64,000 nt of DNA. Source: Erythroxylum novogranatense. Taxonomy: Eukaryota > Streptophyta > Magnoliopsida > Malpighiales > Erythroxylaceae. Shown here piece by piece: positions 12,777 to 24,587 of this stretch. The notes beneath the pieces are model-generated. The model saw only the letters and a program-made list of their open reading frames with translations. It searched no databases and was not told the DNA's origin. Every line of letters starts with the position of its first letter. Positions within the stretch are counted from its first letter, which is position 1. The position numbers and the translations under genes were made by a program. The DNA lies in contig CM057232.1 in assembly GCA_029891385.1 (NCBI GenBank), positions 68,759,824 to 68,823,823 of the forward strand, written 5' to 3'.

Positions 12777-14187
12777 CACTACAAGAAAAATAAAGTTTAG
12801 CGACGGAATTTACCGACGGAACTTGTAAATATTCCGTCGAGATATGGTCGTTACTAAATTTAACGACGGACATTTTCCATTAGTAAATTTACCGACGGAA
12901 TTATTGACGGTAAAAATTTCTGTTTGTAAATTTACCTACGATTATTTTGTTCATTCAGTACATTTTTCTATCAGAAAATTATCAACGGATTTTGTAATTC
13001 TGTCGGTAATTAGCGACGAAATTTTTTCTGTCGGTAAAATCCAATATATTTACCAACAAAATATTTTTTTGTCGGTAAATTTGCTGAAAACTATTTTTTA
13101 AAATTTACCTGCAAAGTGTTTAGTTTCTCTGGAAGTCACCATGGAGAGAACTTCATTATTTCCAGTAAAAGAATTAAAATATTAAAATTCATACTAAAAC
13201 AGAACTGAAAATAAAGAACTGAAATCATTTTTTAAAATAACAAACATTTCATCAAACACCTTACATGCATCAGAAATTTATCTTAACATCACAACTAAAA
13301 TCACGTCTTGTCTCTTCTATCACTAACATTTATACCTTAAAGTTGTTTTCTAATAATAAAATACAAAAATAAACGAAAGTAATAAATACCCAAATTAACT
13401 TTCATCTAATATATGAAAAAACACATGACAATAGTTGCAAAAATACCTCTACCGAATGACACGATGACAATAGCCGGAGAAGACAACATCGTCGAGCAGA
13501 AAAGGAGTCCACAACAGAGAAATGGGCTCCAAGAAAACCGAAGAGAAGATGTAGGAAGAAGGAAGAAGAAGAAAGGAAAAAGAAGATAGAAGTGGGAGGG
13601 AGATGTCGGGTGAGTTTACATTTAAAAAGAATTTACCGACAAAAATTTCTGTAGGTAAATTAAAAAAAAAAATTATACCGCCAATAATTCCTGCCTTTTT
13701 ACCTATGGAAAGAAAATTTCCGTCGCTAAATTCATTTACCAACGGAATTTACCTACGGAATTTTCCGTAGGTAAACTCAAAAATTTTTATTCTGTCAAAA
13801 ATTTCCTTCATTTTTAGCGACGAAATGTATGCCGTCACTAAATTTCATCGCTAATTTTGTCGCGATGAATTCCCTCCAAATTTGGTGATGAGTATTAGTA
13901 CCGTTGCTAAATTACTCAATTTTAGTGACGGATAGCATATTTTCGTCGCTAATTTTCAACGGTATATTTTCTGTCGGTAATAAATTACTGACGGCTATAT
14001 TATTCCGTTGCTAATGTCAGTTACAAATTTTGCCAGGACAAATTCCCTCCAAATTTAACGATGAATATTAATACTGTCGCTAAATCACTCAATTTTAACG
14101 ACGGAAAGCATATTTCTGTCGCTAATTACCGACAGAAATTTTTTCATTGCTAAATTTTTGTCGCTAATCTACATTTTTCTTGTAGTG
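12777..14187. mobile_element. Non-autonomous CACTA element nested in the transposase
   Basis: The ends are perfect inverted termini CACTACAAGAAAAAT (start 12777; complement ATTTTTCTTGTAGTG ending 14187), flanked by the 3-bp duplication CAT at 12774-12776 and 14188-14190. Length is 1411 bp. Both ends carry dense arrays of TTTAGCGACGGAA / TTCCGTCGGTAAA units (about 12795-13085 and 13615-14170); the middle is unrelated and purine-rich. There is no transposase; short open frames inside are composition effects. It would depend on proteins of a related autonomous element. Confidence 0.92.
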
Positions 14188-14190
14188 CAT

Positions 14191-15316
14191 ATATGCCGCT
14201 TTCATACACATTCAATGAGGCAAATTATAAGGAGTCACTATGATTGGCCATGATGAATATTGCTGCCTGGATTGACTAAAAGATTTTGAAACCATCCGTC
14301 GACAATCCTAACCTAACATTTCGACATTCAACTGCAAAATCAAGATGGGTGTCATTGAAATGCTTCCATGCCAGTGCATCTGATGGATGACTCATTACTC
14401 CATCTTCCTGTATGCCATCTCATATGAGATGCAGTAACATTAGAAGTATAAAGTCTTTGAAGTCTCAGAGTTAGTAGGAAATAATGCATCCGCTTCCATG
14501 GTATTAATTTCTATTTCAATGAACGCTTTCTAGGCTTAAACCTAGATTGGCCACAAAATCTACACTCTTTTAAGTCCATATCATCCCCTTAATACAACAT
14601 ACATCCCAATTTGCAATATTCAATCTTTTCAGCGGGCAAACCAAGACCCCTAATAAGTTTCTTTATATTGTAAAAACTATCAACCATTGTACAATTAGCA
14701 GGTAATGATTCATTGACCATTCTAGAATTTTATCAAAACTATGATCCAAAGTATGTTCTTCAGACTTTATGTTCAATATTCGAGCAATTGAAGACAATTG
14801 GGTCATTGTCTCACAATTTGGCTACAATTCTCGGTCAGCTGATTGTAGTAAATCAAAAAACTGTTTTGGTTGTGGGTTAGCTTCTTCTTCAGGATTTTTC
14901 CTATTTTACTTAAAGGTATAACCGACTCCATCATAAACCATTCGCATATACATATTTTTTTGTTTGTTTCACATAATTTTTTGTAAATCCAATCCCCTCT
15001 TCATACTCATTTAGGTTGACAGATGATTCTAGTTGATTACCCCTAGAGGTGCTAGAAATGTCTAGTTCCCCATGTGGTGTCTACTGAAAATAATTGTGGA
15101 CAAACCCTTTTCTCAGCAAATGCCCATTAACTTCATCAACAGTAAGGAAACATTTGTGTTTACACTTTTTACATGGAAATCTGATGCCCCATCCACAAAT
15201 GCAGGTTGAGAACAGGCATAATGAATAAAAGCTTCTACTCCCTCAACAAATTCAGGATTAATGAAACCACCAACATTTTTTCGTCTATACATCCAAGATC
15301 TATCCTGAAAACACAT
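14191..15316 (-). pseudogene. CACTA TNP2 transposase, N-terminal part
   Basis: Positions 15316-15113 (-) encode RSWMYRRKNVGGFINPEFVE and GVEAFIHYACSQPAF, the transposase-associated domain (PF13963 type) at the start of TNP2 proteins. Further down are ANCTMVDSFYNIKKLIRGLG, AEKIEYCKLGCMLY and CRFCGQSRFKPRKR, the cysteine-containing region that precedes the tnp2 core. Stops interrupt it and the reading frame is cut by the nested CACTA at its 3' side. The ATG at 15316 is possible but upstream coding sequence cannot be excluded. Confidence 0.78.
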
Positions 15317-15871
15317 TTCTGGACAACAGTTAATTTAAAACAGTGAATCCATAGTTAGTATTAGGTCATTGTCTAACAATAAATTTCAAAACATCTAAGA
15401 TACGACATGTGAATGAAGATAACAAGTTTTCGTTGTGAGCCCTAGACTCCTCTTTTTTTCACCGATAAACCTCACAGTTTCAATGGATCACAAGTTATGG
15501 GTTAAGATTTATGGGTTGAGATGTAAAACAATTGTAAACTTAACATCAAACATATATGTTTGTAATCATATATGTTTGAAGATAATTAATGTTAAAACTC
15601 CTATATTAAATATGTGCTAGTCTCAAATTTCATAAGTATTCATAACAATATAAATATTTATTTTAATAAATTATTTTAACATATGCAATTTTAAAAAGAT
15701 ATACGTGTAATAATTTGTATATGAAAAGTAAAGAAATACTCAAACAAAGATAACTTCAAAAAAACGTAGTAACAAATAGGATCACTAACCTCAACCAAAT
15801 GGTAAAAAGATCTTCCTGAAGTACGTGAAGGAAGATGATGATGACAGACGTACAATGAGAAATATACAAAC
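15317..15871. other. 5' side of the CACTA element, no terminus found
   Basis: This should hold the promoter and terminal repeat of the CACTA element, but no CACTACAAG terminus or CCGACGG array is present. Short repeated ATATATGTTTG motifs occur near 15550-15580. It is bounded on the right by the gypsy-type LTR beginning TGTTGGACCCC. Confidence 0.4.
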
Positions 15872-17961
15872 TGTTGGACCCCAAACTTGTCTTGGAAGTT
15901 AGAAAAATTGTATGTGAAATGTTAGAAGTCATAAGGTGGAAAATTGTAGTTCAAACATGTTCACTGAGTATGCCTTGATGTTTTTGCCATAACTTTTTCT
16001 CTAGTTATCCAAATGAGATGATTCTTAATTTGGATTAAACTAGATAAATAGAGCTACATCTTGTCTAATGTAATAGAGCTCTAATATGGTCTTGAAGAAT
16101 TTCAATTCTTGTATGGAATTGAGTACAGAATATTGTTTCAGTATAAGAGTAGTTTAGAAATGTAGGGATATAACTTTCGAATTTCTAAACCAAATTGAAT
16201 GATTTTGGTGTCATTGGAAAATTTAGACAATGAGGAACATTTTTCTAGAAGGAAATATTATTAAATTCCTTCAATTATTTTATGATCATTAGTCAAGAAG
16301 TTAGAAGTATAAGATGTTAGTTATAAAGACAAAAGCATGGTAAATATGAAAAGACTAGTTAATTATGAGATTTTGATGGATTATTTTGGAGATATTATGA
16401 TGTAAATGATTGTAGGATATTATCATATGGTTCAATTGAAATGAAATAGTCTTGTAAGAGTATATATGTATGAGGGCATTTTGGGAAGAACATTGAAGCA
16501 TTAAGGTTATAAGGCATCAAAGGAAGGGTAAAGGGGTCTTTGTACAATCATTAATGACATGATTGTAATAAGAAGGTTTGTTTGGCTTTGAAAGAAGAGG
16601 GAAGCACGAAATTGAGAGAAGAGAAGAGAGAGAGATTCGTAGAGAAAGAAAATAAGAAGGAAAGAAGAAGAGAGAAAGAAGAAGAAAAAGAAAGGGAATC
16701 ATCTTGCCAAGGTAAGTTTATCTTCTTCTTGTTGCTTTGTTAGAGAAAGAATTAGAAAGAGAAAGTGTTTGTGTAGAGAATGGGTGTTGGATTGGAAGAA
16801 TATGATTTAAGGAACTCATTTGATTTTTAGGGTTTCTAAGCTAGGTTTTGGGTTTTCTAACCTAGATAGACTATGGGTAAGTTATTTTTGAGCTTGATTT
16901 ATATTAATTTCATTTGTTTTGATTTTGAAGTTTTAGGGATTTTGTGAAAATTGGGGGATTTATATTTGAATTGAAATTGAATGAAAATTTTGGTTTGTTT
17001 TAGGAAAACAAGAGAAACCTTATCCAAGAGCAAGAGGAAGGGAACATTAAGGTTGGATGTCTAAGCAAAATGAGGTGGGTTTCATATTTATAATTGAACA
17101 ATGAGCTATTAAAGCTTTTCCAAATCAAAAGAATGAAATGATTTCAATTACTTCATCAATGTGCATATATTGCTTTTCAATGATTTTAAGATTTTGCTTA
17201 TTTATGTGTATATGCTAAATGGATTGGATTTGAATTGTTATGAATGTGGAAAAATGCATTGAGATATATGATCATGTGATGCCATTGAATTTGTGTCATG
17301 ACATTTTGATTTGAATGGAAAGAAAAAAACGCATGAGAATATGAAATTGTGAATGATTGATTTCGAGCATGGGTATGTGTTTTTGTTTGGGCGAGAGAGG
17401 AACCGCTTCGTAGTCACGTGCACGTCGACTTAAAGCCTTCTCCCGGCTGCCTACTTGTGGCTCACGAGATCTGAAAAATGGACTCGTTTCGTTCACGGTG
17501 TAAACTTCGGTTTCTCCGTTTTATTCCACGGAACCCTCGACCCATTTATTATGCATTGCATTTGTAAATTGTTAAGTTGATGCATACATGATTTGCATTA
17601 TTGTGAATTGGTTGAGAATTTGAAGAAATAAGAGTTTTGTGATTTTAATGCGGATTGACTATGTTTATGAAAATATTCAATGAGAATAAACTTTTTGAAC
17701 GGTTTTGCTTGTTATTTGTTATAAGCATGTTACCCACGAGCTGTAAAGCTCACCCCCACTCTCTTTCCCCTATTCAGGTGATGATTAAGAGATCAAGTGA
17801 AAGTGAATCAAGACATAAATTCGAATTTGCATGTTTTGTTTTATTTCGGATTAACTTATGTAAGATAAGGTTGTAGTCGTATGTTGGGCAATTATAGTTC
17901 AAGCATCTTATATATTTTAGGATTTTGCAAAATATTAAATTGTGGCTTGAAATGCCAATAA
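15872..17961 (+). mobile_element. Ty3/gypsy-type LTR, first part (split by the copia element)
   Basis: It begins TGTTGGACCCCAAACTTG. It shares a distinctive block with the solo LTR at 37947-40059 read on its - strand: TTGTTTGGGC(A/G)AGAGAG, then GTCACG(C/T)GCACGT, then AAAGCCTTCTC(C)CGGCTGCC at about 17388-17450. A purine-rich GAAGAG tract at 16600-16695 and ATTCAGGTGATGATTAAGAG near 17775 are LTR-like features. No polyprotein is attached. It is broken at 17961 by the copia insertion and resumes at 24415. The outer end is not established, so solo LTR versus truncated element is undecided. Confidence 0.55.
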
Positions 17962-19827
17962 TGTTATAGTAGTGCCCTAAAGGCAATCGCCTTTAGCGCA
18001 TTTTGTACAAAGTTATGTCCATACTTTATAAATAAATAAAGAAAGGCATATTTCATTAATTTGATATTCTTTATTTGATATTGATCTATAATCAAATTAA
18101 TGAAGTCCATGGTATATGACATAGCATGAAGGAAATTATGATGTGATCATACTACTGAGATTCCTATCATGTGCAATTATGTCAGTATCTAAATTATCCC
18201 TAGTCATAGGATTACTGAAACTGGACATCCTTAATCCGAAGAGACTAGCACATCTCAAGCTCCTTGATTTGATCAAGCAGTAGATCTCAGAAACTGTAAA
18301 TATGAGATATTTAGGGTTGAGATGTGAATGTTTACTAGAGGTAGTAAGTACATTGGATGACCTGCTATGAGATCATCACATGGATGTCCTATTCTAATGT
18401 CAGTGATAATCTCATCATAGCAATAGTGCAAATATCCTTAGACTTAAGGTACTCAAGGATATCTTGGATACTGATTCTGTGCTTTGACTCCATTCCTTGT
18501 TGCCTTACACAGGTCGCTCATAGGGTGGTGATTGGGTACAGCTTGAGGTATTCGAAGGTAATTGAGTAGCCAATAGAGGATTCACCACTTCTGTGATAGC
18601 AGAAGATGATACCCATGGCCTCTTGTCAGGGTCATTACTTGGAAATCTCTGGTCAGAGTTTATATGTCATGAAGAGTGTCTTTAGTGACATATAAAGTAA
18701 TGAGTCCCAGGACGAGAACTGATATCACTTGGACTAGATTTGACGTAGTCAGTCTAGTGAGAGTTGACACTTTGCCCATACTCATAACCAAGTGGGGTAT
18801 AGCATGGTGAAAGGACGAATTGCACGGTAATTGTCTATGGAAAGGTTCATGATATAGTTCATGATGAATATAGGTTCATTCGTCAAACCAATTACTTTTC
18901 GATCAATTGGGGGTCATGATGTGTTGCTAGATACCGCTCATGACTTGCTCAGATTAAGTGTTAATCTAAGTGGCCAACATAATCGGGAACCTAATGGGTC
19001 ACACGCATAAGAGTGACTCGGAGAATTCGTAAAATAGTTTTGGATAGAGATCCAATAAATGGAGAGCAATAGGATTAAATAGATCCCGATGCGATCGAGA
19101 TATGTCCCGATGAGATCGCGACATCGATATTGCTGAAACAGGTCTTCGGTGTTTTTTCCATACCAGGACCGGTAGGCCGGTAGGACCGACCCCAGTGTGA
19201 CTGGACCACTTCAGCATTTATATATATATATATATATATATATCTTATTAATTAATTAAGTAATTAATATATATATATATATATGTATGTATCAACGTGG
19301 ATGGAGGGGAGAAGACCAAATGTCTTTAGTCATTAATGTCTTTAAATGGTTAAAGACAAAATTGACTAAAAGACAAAAATGCTAAAGGAAGGTGATCATC
19401 GTGGATGACAAGTGTCCATGAGAAGCAAAAAGCTATTTGAAGACTAAAATGAGGTTGATGATCGTGGGATTTTGTAAGAAGAAGAAAGGTTTGAAAAGAA
19501 AGAGTTTCTCTCTCATGCTATCTTCATCATCGATCATCTTCAAGCTCTTCTCCAAGCTTCTTCTCTTCATCGTTTCTCCTAGTTCTCCAAGAATAAAGGT
19601 AAGATCTAGCAGTCTTTACTTTATTCTAGCTATTCCCGGGTCAAAGGGTTTGTCCCGGTTAGGTTCTCCGATCTCTGCGTGGATACCGTTAGAGACGGTC
19701 TCCTTTGGTCGTTATGGTTTGACATTGTTATATAGACCCATGAATCCTGGCTTTCGAGAAGGTCCCAGAACAAAAAAAAAATTTCCGCACCGTCTGCATG
19801 TGATGTACACACCGGGATTTTCCTACA
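17962..19827 (+). repeat. 5' LTR of the copia element
   Basis: It starts TGTTATAGTAGTGCCCTAAA and ends in CCTACA immediately before the primer binding site. It is matched over about 1.57 kb by 22841-24409 with scattered substitutions and a length difference in its internal (TA)n tract (19219-19280 versus about 23811-23865). A frame open from 19437 into the leader occurs in both LTRs at the same relative place but is not a credible protein gene. Confidence 0.9.
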
Positions 19828-19828
19828 A

Positions 19829-19841
19829 TGGTATCAGAGCC
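19829..19841 (+). other. Primer binding site of the copia element
   Basis: TGGTATCAGAGCC lies one base after the 5' LTR end. It is complementary to the 3' end of initiator tRNA-Met, the usual primer of plant copia elements. Confidence 0.88.
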
Positions 19842-21857
19842 ACTTGTGTCGTATATATCGAAGAAATCATAACAAGGTCGGAGTTGCCTATTGCTTGTGA
19901 CGATGATGCATGTTGACTATGTTAAATTCAAAATCAGTATGGCAAACTTGTTTTCGAAATTTTCTTGCTCAGATATGCTCATAAGATGTTTTTGAATATG
20001 TTTGTGGAAGGAAAGAATTTATTAATGTGATTTGATATGGTTTTGCTAATTTATTCCCTAATGTTCTGGTTGCTGTGTTTGTGCACATTCCTTGAACAGG
20101 CATGCTTATAAATTCAAGAATAAATTATAAAAACTTTTTTTCTGATTTTCTTTCACCGACATGTCTCTAAGATGTTTATGAATGTCTATGAGAATGGAAA
20201 AATGTTTTTGAGGTGATTTACTATTTATTTGAGAATTTATTGTGTGCTGCTGGGAATAACTGTGTTGAGGAACACAGATTCTACATTGGCTTTGTTGCTG
20301 AGGTTGGTTGAGTTTTTGTTGGAAATAAATCCTGAAAAATTTCATGGAGCATGTTGTGAACATGTTGTAACCTCTGTAATTTTCTCAGAATTTATGGAAA
20401 TTGTTTCAATGAGTTGTTCAAGCAAAATACAGAGCTTGGCAGTTTTGAGAAAGTTGCTGGAACTGTTTTGTTTGGAATGATTGATTTTGTATTTTTTGAT
20501 TCCAATGCCTTGGATTATTTTTAATGTGATTAAAAATATGTTACATTGATTTTGTATGCTTGCCAAACTTATTTTCTTGAAATTGGGTTTCCAAAAATTT
20601 TCGGATGTCAAATATATCACATTAGCGTCTCGTTAGTACATTTCGTTGTCTTGATTGTTTTGGTCGTCACCATTTTGTGACCAGTGCCGAAGTAGTCTTG
20701 ATAAAGTGTAGACTACCTAGAGATACTTAGCGTGATAGTTTGATATTCGCAAAATTATTTGGAAATCTAAGTGAATAGTAGTGTATTCATCGATTTCAAG
20801 TATTTCATGTATAGTATGACTATATATGGTAAGCATGATACAATGAAAGTGTTTCATTGGTACATCAAAGTAGAGTATATTACACTTGGTATTGTGAATT
20901 TGAACTACATGGATTGAGAAATTAGCCGATGAGAGCAATTCCAAAATAAGTCGACTTACACATGCATAAGTCGACTTACATACAAAAGTAGTCGACTTAT
21001 ACATGCACTAGTTGACTTGTTCGTGCACTGTAGTCAAAAGTAGTCGACTAACAAATGCACAAGTCGACTAATACATGCAAAGGTAGGATGATGGATGATT
21101 ATAGGTATAGATTCAATGTGATTGATGAAATGCCCTAAATCATTCCATATAGTCATAGTGACTATAATCCTACAGCTTGGAGAAGAAGAAGTGTGAAGAA
21201 AGATGAAATCCCTCACACATAATATTAAAACTAACGCCTTCCATTAATATGGGGAGAACCAGAGTTCTTATAGAGTTCGGGTTGTTGGGTAAACCCAAGC
21301 TCACTCTATACGGATATGTTCGAACCATGAAAATAAGATTTTTGGATTAATGGGTCGATTTTCACTAGAAGCGTTAATTTGTTGAGTAAACTCAAGGTTA
21401 ACGTAAACAGAGGCGAAATTGGGTAGTTTACATCAGATGTACGCGCATCAAGAGTTGATAACCCAATGTGTGTGCATACATCACGAGTTGATAGCACTAG
21501 TCGATAATTGCACCTGTGATGTAACTGGTATGACCGATACCTGCCGATTGATCTAAGGTGGCTTGTTGGGTAAACCCAAGGTCATTTTAGTAATGTCGGA
21601 TATCTATGATGCAATTGGTATGACCGATACCTACCGATTGACCTAAGGTGGCTTGTTGGGTAAACCCAATGTCATTTTAGTAATGTCGGATATCGACCCA
21701 CTAGGACTTTTTGTCATAATGTTTCTTGGATTCGTAATGAGGGTTATGGATTCTTTGAAACTAGTGGGAGCCATATGCATGTCATGCAAGTCCTTATGAT
21801 CATGCATATAATTATATTCTAACATTCTTTCTCTCTTTCCTTTTAGGTTGATTGAAG
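19842..21857 (+). other. Copia leader with short tandem repeats
   Basis: Untranslated region between primer binding site and gag. At 20949-21082 the palindrome AGTCGACT recurs about six times, spaced by ACATGCA-type words. At about 21515-21694 a 90-bp unit (containing GTATGACCGATACCT and TTGTTGGGTAAACCCAA) occurs twice in tandem. GGGTAAACCC-type palindromes also appear at 21280-21300. No credible gene. Confidence 0.6.
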
Positions 21858-22840
21858 ATGACTTCTAGTGTGAATTTGCGTTCACTTATGGACTCTAATA
21901 AATTAATTGGACCTAATTTTCTCGATTGGCTGAGAAATCTGAGAATTGTTCTCAGATCTGATGAACTGGGCTATGTCCTAGATGTTCCACTTCCTGATCC
22001 ACCTGTTGTTGATGCTTCTGATGAGGATCAGAAAGCTTATCGTAAGCATCTCAAAGACAGTGACATGGCTACCTGCATTATGCTCGCATCTATGTCACCA
22101 GAGCTGTAGAAGCAGCATGAGTCTATGGATGCTAATACCATAGTGTTTCATCTTAGAGAACTTTTCGATGAGCAAGATCGGTCTGAAAGGTTCGAGACCT
22201 CGAGGCTACTCTTCACTACTAAGATGACTCCAGGTTCATCTGCAGTGCAGTATGCACTGAAGATGAATGGGTATATTGAGAGGTTGGCCGTCTTGGGTTT
22301 TGTTATGGATTATGAATTAAGTGTTGACTTAATTTTGGATGGATTGTCTGATAGTTATTCACAGTTTGTGTTAAACTATTGGATGAACCAAATATCCACG
22401 ACAATCCCTGAGTTGATCAATCTGCTCAAGACAGCTGAGCAAGCTATCAAGAAGGATAGAAAGTCAGTGCTCGTGGTGGACTCTTCTTCATCTGGTTCAA
22501 AGAAAAAGAAACTGAAGAAGAAAAGTTCTAAGAAATCGAAAGGAAGTGCAGCCAAAAAGAAAACTAAAGAAACTGCACCAAAAGGAACTTGCTTCTATTG
22601 TGGCAAGACTGGCCACTGAAAGCAAAATTGTAAAGTCTATCTAGAAGAATTGAAGCAGAAGAAGGCATCAGATGCCTCAGCTCCTTCAGGTATGTTTGTC
22701 ATTGAGGTTAATACTGTTTCTGACCATAACATATGGGTATTAGATACTGGTTGTGGCTCACATATATGCAATGATATGCAGGGCCTCAGGGACAGTAGAC
22801 AGCTCATGAAGGGAGAACTAGACCTGCGTGTAGGAAAGGG
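21858..22840 (+). pseudogene. Copia gag and start of protease, two nonsense codons
   Basis: ATG 21858 opens a frame typical of copia gag (MTSSVNLRSLMDSNKL, then IGPNFLDWLRNLRIVL). It is stopped by TAG at 22107-22109, where family members usually have Gln. It continues from 22110 through the capsid region to a Lys-rich linker and a zinc knuckle CFYCGKTGH. There TGA at 22617-22619 replaces the expected Trp, before KQNC. After it comes the protease active-site stretch WVLDTGCGSHICNDMQG, ending near LDLRVGK at 22840, where 3' LTR sequence begins in mid-gene. Both stops are explained by single C-to-T or G-to-A changes. Confidence 0.88.
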
Positions 22841-24409
22841 ACATCTCAAGCTCCTTGATTTGATCAAGCAGTGGATATCAAAAACTGTAAATATGAGATA
22901 TTTAAGGTTGAGATGTGAATGCTTACTAGAGGTAGTAAGTACATTGGATGACCTGCTATGAGATCATCACATGGATTTCCTATTCTAATGTCAGTGATAA
23001 TCTCATCATAGCAATGGTGCAAATATCCTTAGACTTGAGGTACTCAAGGATATCTTAGATACTGATTCTTTGCTTTGACTCCATTCCTTGTTGCCTTACA
23101 CAGGTCGCTCATAGGGTGGTGATTGGGTACAGCTTGAGGTATTCGAAGGTAATTGAGTAGCCAGTAGAGGATTTTCCACTTCTGTGATAGCAGAAGATGA
23201 TACCCATGGCCTCTTGTCAGGGTCATTACTTGGAAATCTCTGGCTGGAGTTCATATGTCATGAAGAGTGTCTTTAGTAACATATAAAGTAATGAGTCCCA
23301 GGACGAGAACTGATATCACTTGGACTAAATTTGACATAGTCAGTCTAGTGAGAGTTGACACTTTGCCCATACTCATAACCAAGTGGGGTATAGCATGGTG
23401 AAAGGACGAATTGCATGGTAATTGTCTATGGAAAGGTTCGTGATATGGTCCATGATGAATATAGGTTCATTCGTCAAACCAATTACTTTCCGGCCAATTG
23501 GGGGTCATGATGTGTTGCTAGATACCGCTCATGACTTGCTTAGATTAAGTGTTAATCTAAGTGGCCAACATAACCGGGAATCTAATGGGTCACACGCATA
23601 AGAGTGACTCGGAGAATTCGTAAAATAGTTTTGGATAGAGATCTAATAAATGGAGAGCAATAGGCTTAAATGGATCCCGATGAGATCGAGATATGTCCCG
23701 ATGAGATCGCGACATCGATATTGCTGAAACAGGTCTTCGGTGTTTTTTTCATACCGAGACCTAGTAGGTAGATAGGACCAATTCCCGAAGTGATGGACCA
23801 CTTCAAGATTTATATATATATATATCTTATTAATTAATTAAGTAATTAATATATATATATATATGTATGTATCAACGTGGATGGAGGGGAGAGGACCAAA
23901 TGTCTTTAGTCATTAATGTCTTTAAATGGTTAAAGACAAAATTGACTAAAAGACAAAAATGCTAAAGGAAGGTGATCATCGTGGATAACAAGTGTCCATG
24001 AGAAACAAAAAGCTATTTGAAGACTAAAATGAGGTTGATGATCGTGGGATTTTGTAAGAAGAAGAAAGGTTTGAAAAGAAAGAGTTTCTCTCTCATGCTA
24101 TCTTCATCATCGATCATCTTCAAGCTCTTCTCCAAGCTTCTTCTCTTCATCGTTTCTCCTAGCTCTCCAAGAATAAAGGTAAGATCTAGCAGTCTTTACT
24201 TTATTCTAGCTATTCCCGGGTCAAAGGGTTTGTCCCGGTTAGGTTCTCCGATCTCTGCGTGGATACCGTTAGAGACGGTCTCCTTTGGTCGTTATGGTTT
24301 GACATTGTTATATAGACACATGAATCCTGACTTTCGGGAAGATCTCGAAACAAAAATTTTTGTTTTCCGCACCGTGTGCATGTGATGTACACACCGGGAT
24401 TTTCCTACA
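22841..24409 (+). repeat. 3' LTR of the copia element, 5'-truncated
   Basis: It begins at ACATCTCAAGCTCCTTGATT, which corresponds to about 18250 in the 5' LTR, and follows that copy to the CCTACA end. The missing first 290 or so bases were removed in the same deletion that took pol. Confidence 0.9.
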
Positions 24410-24414
24410 AATAA

Positions 24415-24498
24415 AGCTTTGTAAATTCTTAAATGGTGATGTTAATGAAATGTGATTTGGTATATAGACGATGATGATGAATGTTGAGCATGAATGGT

Positions 24499-24587
<89 letters not shown>

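Larger units (their letters stand above)
6856..15871 (-). mobile_element. Decayed CACTA (En/Spm) DNA transposon, right end missing
   Basis: The element contains the two genes typical of CACTA transposons, both on the - strand. A TNP2-type transposase lies at 15316-10254, followed by a TNPA-like gene at about 9640-7469. The left end near 6856 reads AATACAAGAA, a damaged CACTACAAGAA terminus, followed by sub-terminal copies of CCGTCGG/CCGACGG. No matching right terminus exists before the gypsy-type LTR starting at 15872, so that side is truncated. Stops and frameshifts run through both genes. A second CACTA of similar terminal composition is inserted in the transposase at 12777-14187. Confidence 0.8.
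17962..24409 (+). mobile_element. Ty1/copia LTR retrotransposon with most of pol deleted
   Basis: The 5-bp duplication AATAA (17957-17961 and 24410-24414) brackets an element that starts TGTTATAG and ends TTTTCCTACA. It has a 5' LTR of 1866 bp, a primer binding site, a leader of about 2 kb, gag, the start of the protease, and then runs directly into a 3' LTR lacking its first 290 or so bases. Integrase, reverse transcriptase and RNase H are absent. Gag has two stops. It could not transpose with its own proteins. Confidence 0.9.

Noticed and set aside
13449..13742. 97-codon - strand frame in the nested CACTA
   Set aside because: Antisense of a purine-rich tract and sub-terminal repeats; Ser/Phe/Leu-rich, no homology to transposase.
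19437..19916. Open frame of 159 codons repeated at 24017-24385, once considered a gene
   Set aside because: It lies in the copia LTR (and runs into the leader); its presence twice is explained by the LTR pair, and the translation has low-complexity Ser/Leu/Lys composition without family resemblance.
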